A stretch of 64,000 nt of DNA from Lutjanus erythropterus. Its lineage: Eukaryota > Chordata > Actinopteri > Lutjaniformes > Lutjanidae. Shown one piece after another: positions 24,901 to 37,000 of this stretch. Both the position numbers and the translations under genes were made by a program. The stretch is from the NCBI GenBank assembly GCA_020091685.1, contig CM034599.1, forward strand, positions 8,738,789 through 8,802,788, in the 5' to 3' direction. Below the pieces are notes generated by a model. That model made no database searches and was not told the origin of the DNA. It worked only from the letters and a program-made list of their open reading frames with translations. Within the stretch, counting starts at the first letter, position 1. Each line of letters begins with the position of its first letter.

Positions 24901-27743
24901 ATCTCTGTTTATACTATTGCTGTAATTTGGTCTCCTTTCTTTCACAGTCAAGTGTACTATAATTGCCTTTCAGTCAGCGAAAGTGTTTATTTAATGACAG
25001 GCTTATTTGTGCAGCTACATTGTGTTCGACATCCACATTGCAGCTGTTACATGACCCAGACTGATCATTATCTTCATCAGTATAAATACACTCAATCATG
25101 CTCTCATTTTCTCTGATTATTCTTCAGTCTGGCAGTGTTTCTGAGGAGTAATCCAGCAGTAATCGCCTCCGTCTTTTTAATGTTAGACTATCTAAGTGTA
25201 TTAAGTGCTACTGTAATGTATGTCAGGCCATTACTGACAGTGTTTTCATGTTTTGGTGGTTTGGTTTAGAGGGTAGTTGTTAGGATCTTATGTGTGATTT
25301 ACAGCCGTTTGTGCAGCTTTCACCACCATGCAGAGAAAGTGTGGTCACATCCCAAGAAGAAAGTTAGTTTTTCCAATACAGTGGTTAATCAGAAACCTCA
25401 TTTCGAAGCGAACTGCGGCCAAGCGAGAGTCTGTGTCCAAAAGTGGACTTTTATGTCCAAACTGTATTCATTCCTCTCCCACTGCGCCTTTGTTGAACAA
25501 AGTGTGGGACTCACGCTGGCGCAGAGGCAGGTAGAAAGGAGAAAGAAAGAGGGAGCGGAGGAGAAGAAAGAAAAGCCGATTGAGGACGGTGAAGTGGAAC
25601 GGATGGAGGAGTGTGAGAGAGGGCGGAAGAAAATGAGCAGTGAAACTATAAAAGCTTAAATCAAAAGAATAAAAAATTCATAAGAATCGGGCAGGGGAGA
25701 GGGGGAAGATAAATGAGAAATATCGGAGTAGAGGAGGGGAAGGTGCATTTATCAGGCACAGAGCGGGGTGGGAAAAGAAGGGCAAAGGGAGCATGAGAGA
25801 TTATTTGTGGAGAGAGTGTGAGCTTGTTAATGAATCGCTAAAGAGGACGAACACACACATATATTCTCATACACGCGCTCCAGCAGGCAGGAAGATGTTA
25901 CACACCATTTAAAGCTATTATATGTAATATTTCCACATTAAAATGTCTAGAAACGCCAGACCTGTGTTATATATTTTGTTGAGTTGTGTACTTATATTAT
26001 CCCAAAAGTTTCCAACAATGATAAAACAGAGAATTTGGTCATTTATTCAAGGTAATGGTACGTTTCCTACTTGCCAATAGGTGCTATAACTTCTGGGAAA
26101 AACCAGCATACATCAGAGAATGAAGAAGGAAGTCAGCAAACGTGACTAAATATAACAGAAACGCAGCTGAACACATGCAGAGCTGCAACGCTTAGTCAAG
26201 TGCCAACTATTTTGTTAATCGATGCATGGTTTCAATCATTTTTCAAGCAAAAATGTCAAGCAATTGCTGGTTCCAGTGTCTAAAGTAGAAGGATTTGTTG
26301 CTTTTCTTTGTTATTTATGATAGTAAACGAAGAGTGTTTGAATTTTGGACAAAAAATGCAATGTCCTAGAGACTACTTTGGGCGTTTTTCACTGCATTTT
26401 CCACCATATTTTGACATTTTATATAGAAAATTATTAATCGGTTAATTGTGAAAATAATCAGCAGATTGATCGATTATTACCTCATTTGTGAAAGTGATTT
26501 CTGCTGGAACTGAGCTGCAACTCAAACTACGTCTTTTGTTGTACGTTGTTTTGATTTGTTTGGTATTATTCAACTGCAGTTTAGTTTAGCATCCGCTCTT
26601 CAACAAACCTTCAAATATTCCACATCGTTCCTACATTAGTGGGATTATTCAACAGCAGTTCACTTTGGCGTCAGCCTTCAGCAAATATTAAAATATTCCA
26701 CATCGTTCCCGCATTTTTTTGTATTGTTTAGTATAATTTATTGTATAATTTGTTCAATCAGTTCTTTAAAGGCGACCTTAGTGATAGATATTCCTTGCAC
26801 TGAAGCAACTGATGTGCAAATGCATGACTCAAAGAGGTGTTTTAGCTTGAAAGAGAGCACTGCCACTAACACTCAAGGTCAGCCCGGCTTTGCTTTTGCT
26901 TGGTCTTTGTTTGATTCTTGGATCCCTTTGTGCTCTCTCATCCTTCTCACTCTGCTGACAGAGTGAAGAGGGGCTTAGAGATTTGTTTAAACTCTGGACA
27001 GCGTCACAGGGGACAGAGCCAGACAGTTCAGGATTGAGGAACCTTTACTGTCTGCATGTGTTTGGGTTTGTGAGTGCATGTGTCCACGGTGTACAGAGTC
27101 TTTTTAATCACAAGCACGATGGCGGTCTTGCCCCAGATAAGCCAGGTCACATTTACTTTAATGATGTTTTATTTTTCCTGTGAGGAAAAGCACAGTGGCT
27201 GGAAATCACTAAGTGTGTGTGTGTGTGTGTACATTTGTGTGTCTGGGGTCTCTCATTTGGGCTGCAGGCATTCAGTGTTTGACAGCTTCATTCTTTATTC
27301 TCTCACTTGAGACACGCTGCTCCCTCTGTGTGTGTGTGTAAGAGTAAGTTTGCACTAAATGATTCAGCATCTTCGTGTCTGCTCAGCAGGGGACGGGCTC
27401 GTCGGTAAGAGGCCAAGAGGCCACGTGTTTGAATATTGTCCATGCCACCACACACACACACACACACCACTGAACACACAGACTCATGAGCGCTTTCAGA
27501 GACACACCTCGCTAATGTATCCAAAAGAGACCTGTAATCTACTGCAGACTTATCTTAATCTTCTTCTTTCTTCTTCTTTCTGTCTACCAAACTGCCCTTC
27601 TTTGTGTCACTATCTGTTAAAGAAGTCTTTATTCACCTCTTGCACTTCTCTAATAATGTCTGATTCTTTCAGTTGTGTCATTATCCATCATTTAAGCCTC
27701 ATTTCGCTCATGCCCTCTCTCTTTTTCCCCCTTGTCCCTGCAG
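24901..27743. other. Non-coding stretch upstream of the first rtkn exon seen
   Basis: It holds a purine-rich tract (25520-25640), an AT-rich MITE copy at about 26178-26480, TG/CA runs near 27212 and 27450, and a possible tRNA-like remnant at 27395-27446. I found no exon for the rhotekin N-terminus. The C/T-rich end at 27719-27743 is the polypyrimidine tract of the first rtkn acceptor. Confidence 0.5.
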
Positions 27744-28005
27744 GACAGCGACATCCAGAAGAAGATTGACCATGAGATCCGGATGCGTGACGGGGCCTGC
27801 AAGCTGCTGGCCGCCTGCTCCCAGAAAGACCAGGCGCTGGAGGCGGCGAAGAGCCTGCAGACCTGCAGCACCCGCATCATGGCCTACATGTCGGAGCTGC
27901 AGAGGATGAAGGAGGCTCAGGTCATGCAGAAGGTCACACGGAGGTCGTCGGACGCGGGGCCGATGGACGACAGACTTCCCTGCAAAGGAAAAGTGGCCAT
28001 CTCAG
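27744..28005 (+). CDS. rtkn: rtkn exon (HR1 domain)
   Basis: Acceptor CTGCAG at 27738-27743. The frame starts DSDIQKKIDHEIRM and runs to KGKVAIS, ending in phase 1. The donor is AG|GCAAGT (28006), a GC donor. The exon encodes most of the Rho-binding HR1 coiled coil. Confidence 0.93.
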
Positions 28006-31000
28006 GCAAGTGGAACCTTGTCTGAAGGCCTAAGTGTACTGAAAGTGATAATCAGAAAAATCTGAATCAGAAATCAGAAACTGTTTTATTGCCAAATAGG
28101 TTTTCACTTACAAGGACATTGACATTTGACATTGAATGTTCGAGTTCGCAATGTGCACAATAGAGAAAATAGAGAATTATCTTAATGTAGTGTACAAGAG
28201 GGAGGGGTGGGTGGGGTCAGTGTCAGTGGGGGTCATGGGCAACGTTGATGAGGGCAGTTGCAGAACTGTTGCTGCAACTACTGAATGTCAGCAACTGTGG
28301 ATTAGACCACAATACAAAGATATTCAGTTTACAGTCATAGTGGACTAAAAAGAACAGAAAATATTCACATTTAATAATCTGAAATCAGAGAATTTTTTTT
28401 ACTTTTTTCCATGAAAAAAATGACTCAAACTGATTAACTTTTTCAAAACGAATTTAAACTATTCTATTTATCATTGCAAGTCATGCGCCTCATTTGACAC
28501 ATGTCAGTGCAGTTTGAGCTTATTACGTGACCTTTTACTACGAGCTGAGAGAAGCAGAAAACAGGTCAAAGTTAGTTCCAATTTCTACATTATTTTATGC
28601 TATTTTCAAGGTTCATTATTGCAAGGTAGGTCAGCTCAATTTATGTGAATTAATAATGTTAAAATATCCTCTGTGTATGTGTGAATTATTTCATCAGATG
28701 CTTTCAGATGTACGTATGTGAATTTGTATGTATGAAAAGGAGGGGAGTGGAAAAAGATTAGGGGAAACACTGTCAGGTTTATAAAAGGAATATACGGGGA
28801 AATAGAACCTTTGTTCTCCATTTAGTGTTGTGATTTAATGCAGAGCTCCTCTTGTCAGGCAAAGCTTCAGATCCTCCTATTAGAGGATGTTTCACTCTGT
28901 CTTTATTGACTGAGGTGAACGTAGTGACTTGCAAATGCTGCCCTGTGCAATATGAAAGAGGACAGTCGGATGAGTGATAATGGTGCTGCTCTGTTTGTAT
29001 CACAGTCAGGCTCACTGTAGAGACATAATTCACATCGGGGAGCAAGACAAAGCTATTCTTGTTTTGTTTGTTTTTAGAACATGATGAGGAGGTAAAAGAT
29101 ATTAATATTAATGAGATGTGAGACTGCGAACGTGTGTGTGTGTGTGTGTGCTTTTGGGTGGAGGTTCATTGGGGCACCGCTGCATGTCTGGTACCCAGCT
29201 GGAGAGCATGCTACACACAATCACAGTTAAGTCAGTTAATTAGCTGTGGATACTTCAGCCAGTGAGGAGGGAGACTCACATACAGATGTCAGTTAGACAG
29301 TTGGGGTGATTAACATTTTTGTGGTCTAATCCGCTGTCCGTTGTCGTTACAGATCTTCGGATTCCTCTCATGTGGAAAGACACGGAGTACTTCAAGAACA
29401 AAGGAGGTGAGGAGCCATCTCTGTATGAGTGTGAAGTTCATTGATGGGTTATTAATGATTTATGCCTGCAGGACTTATTAATGATTTCTTTCAGATAGAG
29501 GTGTTGTGTAGCTTCACACTCTTAAAAAAGTGTCTAATTCAAAGATACTGAATGTGAGTGAAAGTTTTGTATCATCACAGGTATGGAAGTGGGACAATCG
29601 TGCAAAAAGTTTACAAAAGCACACACATCCAAACGCAATAAATATGAGGTGCTGGACAGAAGTACATGTGAAAAAAGCAAAAATAGAGGCCACACACTAG
29701 ATTATGCTCTCATGAAAATGTATTAATATATCACCATAAGTGCCTGAGCAGTGGAGTAAGAGGAACAAATGCATCCTCGTTATTCAGTTGACCCCTCGTA
29801 AGTCCCGTCTCTTTTCGCTCTGAGCTTCAATAACAGCTGAGCCAGGCTGGTACGTCGGCCAACCTTCTCCTTTCCTGTTTCCTGTACTGACAGTAGATAT
29901 GCTAAGCGTTAGGCTCCTTTACGTTGAGAAGAAAACAACTTTTTGAAGATGGTTAAAAGACGTTGCTGTAAAAGCTGCATATATTCCTGTCTTAAGTTAG
30001 CTAATGTCAGCAAAATGCAAGCTTACTAGCTAGCTAAGTGAAGAATCAAGTTAATTTATTTTCACTTGAAAACACAGGACTGTACAATGACATAAGAGTT
30101 GTAGTTCCTTCACGCTGCACACAAAATACAACATATACAAATAATTAATTAAATTTGATTTATATCTGTCATTAGCGAGCTGGTTAATTAGTGTTTTTCT
30201 ACAATTAGTCAACTTAAGATATGTGTTGCTTTTACAGGAAAAGGAGAAAGTTGACCAAGTTACCAAATTTGCTCAGCTGTTATTGGAACACAGAGCAAAA
30301 AGGGGCGGGACTTAGGAAGAGTAAATTAGGGGGACCAGTTATATTTTTTCTACCCTACTTTTAGTCTTTTTGTAAGTAAAGTTATCATCATACAGTCCCC
30401 ATATATTCAAGTGATTACATTTAAGCAGCCTATATCAATGATTATTTTACTATTTTCAGAAACAAATATTTTTTAAAAAAGACATTTTTGGACTGCCCAT
30501 TGAGTTGGATAATTCAAACCAGACGCTGATCATTTGCCACAGCATGCTTTGGCAGTTTCTTTGTTTTTTAAATTTCTGTCCTTAAAATAGTAATTATCTG
30601 ATTGAAAATCACATGCCATCTGTCTTTGTGTACAGATTTTTGTGATGTGACTGGCTGAGAGAGCGTTAAAAGAATCACCACCCCCACTGATCTATATTCA
30701 TCTCCACCCAGCACTGTAGCGTGAAGGTGTGCATGGAGATGCACAGTCTGTGCACCAACCTCTACCACGTTGTGTTTGGTTTTTATTATTCAGATTTTAA
30801 CTGAGGGTGCAGTGCATGCTTTTGCTCTCTCCTAGAACCGGGCCTGGTTTTGTTTACCAAGCTTGTTAGAGTGACGTTTTTGCTGTGTCATCACCATTTG
30901 CATCTATATAACCAACGTCCCCATGATTAAATTGTTTACTGCAGAACAAAATTGCTTACAAGATCACAAAGTTCTTTTTAGATCTAGCCTCTTAATTTTG

Positions 31001-34000
31001 CTCTCAAAGTGCAGCAGATTGATGATGTTGTTGTTAGATGATGTAGTAATGCAGGACATTTGTTTCACAGTTCTTTCTGTCTAAAGAAACGTCACACGGT
31101 GGCATATTAATAAGTGTTCGTGGTGACATTATTAGAGGGTGGAATAAAAATCATCTTTGATCATTGGCTAGAGGGTGAGGCACTGATATTTTAAAAATAT
31201 TCAGGCCCATGGAAGTGTGCAGACCATACAGTGTGACATTTTTCTCCTCTATGCAAGGTTCATCACACTTCCCGGACCTGATCATTACAATCTGTTGCAG
31301 CTTCACCAGATATGTCTGTATTTTTTTTACATGTGAGAACCTCCTGGCAGCACAACCTGACCCACTGTTCACTCCTGCTGGCTTTGCCTTTTGGCTCTGG
31401 AAGCAGCAGCACACAGACAGCTGAACTGGGTCATTATTAGCAGGGTAGAGGAAAAAAACTGCCCTACAAACGATGAAAAACAAATGAAATCTGTTGTGCA
31501 TGTAAGGAACTCCCCGAGTCTTTTGTCCTGTTGAATGTTACTGTGGACCAGGTCATATTTAAATGTTTTTTATGGCAGAATTCAATGGTGCACTGAAAAT
31601 ATAACAGTTATATTGACAATTTGCTATCCCGCCTCCTCCTGATAGAGTCAATGTGGGTTAACCCCTGTGCAGTCATTATAAGAGTCTCAGTGCTCAGTCT
31701 CTCCCCTGGCAACTTGAATGGAATTAATCTGCATGACCTGTGCATGTAAATGAACTCAAGAGACAGGTACTAGACTCTTAACAAAGCTTAATGAGGCTGT
31801 TAGTCAAGGTCATTAAGCACACCAAGACATAAACTGAGCCCTGGAGGCAGGGAGGAGTAAAGCGCGCTCCTCTCTCACGTGTCCAATCATATTTTATTTG
31901 TTTGAGTGCCGAGCTCATACTTGGAATAATAAGCTTGAATATTAAGTGTCGATGTGCCGAAGCACGTAAGTGGGAGCGGACCACCTCTGTCAGCCTTTTC
32001 ACTTGTAACCTTGAATTTTAATGAGAAGGAGCGACTTGGCTGAATTTGGTTGTGCTGCAGCAGAAGAAGAATAAAGACAGTGGACCATCAGGGGCCACAA
32101 TATTTATATTACAACAATTATGTTTCTTACAGACATTTGCGCTGTCATTATGGGTGTGATGGTGTTGTGTTTCAGAAAAAGGATTCAGCTAATTACCCAT
32201 GAGCACATTGAAGCTTGGCCAAAAGAGGGTATTCTTTACAACGCATGTGTGTTCACTGATATAAGGTTAGTTTTTGTAAGAAGGCAGCTGTTGTTCTTCC
32301 CTAGCTTTCTGCTGCAACATTAAAGGGCTAGTTCGGATTATTTGAAGACAAGTTGTATGGGGTATCGAGTGTATTGACCCTCCACTGTAGCTGGAGACAA
32401 TGGATTACCTCCTGAAACCCCACTGCAAATAATGCAAACTCTGCCAACGCTATTGCGCTTCAGTTTCAAACACAAAACAGCTAACAGTGCTTCACAGGAA
32501 TTCTTTGCACAGCCAACCATTGAGATTGCTCAACTGAAACTAATGACGGTAGAAGTGCTTTTCAGCCAGGTGGAGGAGCCTATCTTTCTGGCTTTAATTA
32601 CTCAGGTCCCACGCCCTCTTTAGTCCCTGGCCTCGACACTTTGTTAAAACAGTTACCTGTGTCTTGGGGGCTGCAGGTGATGCTGTTGTTGAGCTGAAAA
32701 TGAGTTTTCAAGTGATGCAATTGAATCAAAGCCATTAAGATGTCTTATAAATGTTTTTCTCTTTCGTTCTGCCTTTTCCTACCTTTGCAGAGCTTCACCG
32801 GTGTGCAGTGTTTTGCCTGCTGCAGCTGGGAGGAGAGATCTTTGACACGGACATGGTGATCGTGGACCGGACGCTCACCGATATTTGCTTTGATAACACC
32901 ATTGTATTGTAAGTCATCTGTCTGCCACATATAAACTGCTATACTTGTTAAAAACCCTCACATACAGCCTGTAGGTGACCCTGATATGTTCATCATGTGT
33001 GTATCTTATCTCAGTAATGAAGCCAGCCCGGGCTTTGAGCTACGTGTTGAGCTGTACAGTTGCTGCTCGGAGGACGATTACTCGGCAGGGAGCACGCCAA
33101 GGAAACTAGCCAGTAAACTGAGCTCCTCGCTGGGACGATCAGCCGGGAAGAAGCTCCGGGCAGCCATGGAGCCTGGACCCTGCAGTCCCGTCAGCAACGG
33201 AGGGGCAGCTCCGCTTCTGCTGCCAGTTCCCTCTGTACCGTAAGTTTAGTTAGTTAAAGAGACAGTTCACTCTAGTGTTGGAGATGTCAGCTGTAGAGAT
33301 TGTAGAGTCTGTATTTCTTGAATATAATGGAACCAGACAGAAATGTAGGACTTATTTTCTTTTTACCAAACTTGTAAGGATGCTTCAGTTTTTTCTGTAG
33401 GAAAGCAGTCTCAGTTTCTTACAATAATGCATTCAGGGTCATCCTCTGTGAATTCAAGAGTCAAGCAGGGTGATGCATCACTTCTTTTTTCCTGGTAGAT
33501 GTATTTTCTTCCATTTTAGATATTGTGGCAGTGTTAAAGTCTGTTTGCTATGAGTGCTTTATGATGTAGGTTTACGAGTAGATGAAAGTTAGATTTCCAC
33601 ATAATGCAAGTGCAAAAGACAAAATGCCAAGGGTGCCATGGTAGCACATTTGGTATCGTTAGTATCTATCATATCAAAATAACATTTTTCCAAAAAAAAA
33701 ACTAACAAACCAAAAAAAAGGTAACACCTGCACACTTACTCAACAACAAAAGTTTAATACTGACAAGTTTAAATCCAGTGTGGACAACATTTTTTCTTTT
33801 CCTTTACTGAACTACACCCACCAAACGTATCGCCGTGCAGAAGGAAGCGTGCATCTACTCATGGACGAGATGTTACGGCTCAGCCAAGTCAGACGACATT
33901 ATTGCTTACATCCTGCACTGTCACAAGCACGAGCCTCTCATCCATGAGTGGATGCATGCTTTCTTCTGCACGGTAATACAGCTAGTGAATGTAGTCTGGC

Positions 34001-37000
34001 ACAAACAAAATAGTTCCTACATGAAACTGCTCACAACAAGGTCTGTGGATTATCTTGAGTAACTGGGTCATGATTTCATTGCTATTTGAAACATACTCAA
34101 AGTTTCTTCTTACTATTCTGGAAAAAAATATTTCTAAAGAGTAAAAAGTACTGGTAAGAGTACTACTTTTTGCTATATCTAAGTACATTTTTACACAAGT
34201 ACTTACTTTTAATGATATTATAATATACCACAACTTCCGCTGGTCTTCTATCTCTATACAGATACAGAAACTGATTGTTTTTTTGGTTGAATGGATGGAG
34301 ATGATGACATCTCTGTGTGCCTCGATTAGAGAGAGAGAAGGTCGATATCTCAAAACCCAGCAACTCACGCCAAAGAAAATCTAGGTGGATAAACAGCAAT
34401 AGAGCCAAAAGGAAAATTATGTAGTTTTGATTTGGGGATGAACTGTCCCTTTAACATTTTATACCAGATAGAAATGGAATAGAGGGAGAAATAACTTATG
34501 TTTTAGAGCTCAGACATATTTATGGAGACTGTTTTCCACTATAAACATGCTCTAACAGAATAAAAGTCTCTCCTCTCTTCTTGTGTGTTGACAGGGGTCC
34601 TAAGTACCACCTCTTAGCTCATACCACCCTGTCACTGTCGCACATCCAGGACAGCTTTCGCACACATGACCTCACCATCTCAGGCAACGGTGAGTGGCAG
34701 CCTTCATCAATCTGTCTCCTCACCATCTTTCTCAAGTCTCTGCCAAGTCAGCCATCTGTCTGTTTTTTTTTACCCTCCTCTCGCTCATCACTTCTCCTCT
34801 CTGCATTCTAATAATTTCCCCTAAACCAATCGTATTCTGCGTCTTTTCGTCCTCCCCCTCCTTCTTTCCCCTTCCTCTCGTTCCTCCCATGCTCTCTGAC
34901 AGACAGCCATTGTCAAGGTCACCGCAATAAAGGCTGCGCTAGTGAGGTGACTGCTGTGTAAAGCTGTAATGATGCAGGCTAACAAGGGCCCAGACCTCAG
35001 ACAGACAGGCCCCTAGTGTTTTATTCATTGGCCCTTCAGCCTGCTGTAAAGTTTCATTGCTGCACTTCATGACACTCCCTGCAGCTGCCAGTCTTTTACA
35101 CCCCTGCGCCTTGTTTTGTGTGTTCGAGGGGGGGCAGCATGACATGGGGGAGAAGTGTGGGTGGATGCACATGTTGCTGTGTGAATTTTGAATGGCGTGT
35201 CAGGATATTTTATTCATTAATGCCAGAGGTGGCAAAACTACACACATTCTTTACTCAGTAGAAGTACACACACTTGTTTAAAAAAAAGTGAAAGTAGAAG
35301 TACCAGTTCAACTTCTTTACTCAAGTAAAAGTGAAAAAACACAGGCTCTAAAATGTACTCCAGGTATAAAAGTAAAAAGTTGCCCTTTGACAGCAACTGA
35401 ACTGAACTGAACCTTTTCTCCACGGTTGAGTCTCCCTCTCTGTCTGTTTTGTCTTGTTAAGACTTTTACTTTGTTTTTTGTATGTTGTTTTTTATCATCT
35501 TGTTACATCTTTGTTTTGCCTTGTTACGCATCAACACATCATTTTTGATCTTATTACTTTTTTTTGTCTAAACGTTTTTTATGTTGTTTTTCGTCTTGTT
35601 ACTTTAGATCTTGTTTGTCTTTTATGTGTTTTGTTATTTTTCATCTTGTCACGTCATTTTTGATCATGTTAGGTCTTTTTCATCTGGCTGCGTTTTTTGT
35701 TTTTTTGTTTTTCTCATCTTGTTCATCTTGTCACCTTTCTCCTTGTCACTTTTTTGTCCTGTTACATCTTTTTTTTATCTTGTCGTGGTATTTTTTTTGT
35801 CTTGTTACATAATTTTTTTTGTGTTTTTTAAGTCTTTTCATCATTTTTTTAAATAGGTGTGTTGTGTTTAATATCCACTGATAGATACAGTTGGTATTTT
35901 TTTATATGTGTTATTGTTCCATCCAGTCAGGTTGAAATCTGTCCTGATGTTGGGAAAGCTTTGCAAAATGATGCCAATTAAAAATAATCAATAATGGCCC
36001 TCAAATGCATTAAAACTTAAGTGACAACCCTGTTTTGAAAATGTAAGGAGTAGAAAGTACAGATATTTGTGTTTAAAATGTAGGGAGTAAAAGTACTAAA
36101 ATATAGATACCTGAAAACTCTGCGTAAGTACAGTTACGAAGTATTTGTAAGTATTTTTACTTTCCGCTTCTGATTAATGCTGTTTATTTTTGTCTGTCTC
36201 CCTGCAGAAGAGTGTTCTTATTGGCTGCCGCTCTATGGCAGCATGTGTTGCCGCCTCGCAGCTCAGCCTCATTGTATGACCCAACAGATGATGAGCGGAT
36301 GTTTGAAAGTGAAGGTAAGTTGGCAGGTGTTTGTGTGGGGACTTTTCCTGTCAAGGTTTCCATAGCTTTTTTGGCTTTTGTCCTGGTTTATTTCTGTCTT
36401 TTTCTCCTCCTGCGCCTCCCTCCTCTCCTTCGTATGTTGCCGTGTCTCTTTGTGCTTCTTTCAAATGACCTTTTTCTTTACCTTGCAGCAGTTGGGCGGT
36501 GACCCCCAGAGTTGGACAGAAGTGTACGCTGTTCTAAAAGGAACCAGCCTTTTCTGCTACCACCGGCAAGAAGATGTGGAGGCGAACGTTGAGCCAGCTT
36601 TCACCATTGCCATCAACAAGGTCAGCAAAGGAATCACAGGAAAATGGAGAAAAAATTCTGTCTCCAGAGGTTGATCCAGCCTTACAGAGCCCATACAGTT
36701 GTGTTGTTTTTGGTAAATGCTTCAGGCACTGGTAGCCTAGATGATAAAGGAGTGGGATTGTGGATTCCTTCCTGTTTGAATCTTGAGCCAACTAGTAGAC
36801 TCTAAGCCAAGAAAAGTAAATAAGAAATCATGCTCTTTTCTACTAAGGTGCCCTTGAACGAAGTCCTTCACCCTGTACTGCTGCTCAAAAGCCAAATGTG
36901 GAGAACTGGGTCTGTTGCTCAACTTGCAGGTGTAAACTGTGCAAATCTGGTCTATTCAACTGGTGGCCCACGGGCTGGATACAGTCCTTTTGAAATTTTT

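Noticed and set aside
25294-25659. 121-codon open frame rich in Glu and Lys
   Set aside because: It comes from a purine-rich tract, has no recognisable domain and no clear splice context.
27395-27446. Functional tRNA gene
   Set aside because: Only a weak B-box-like phrase is present; no cloverleaf or acceptor stem can be formed.
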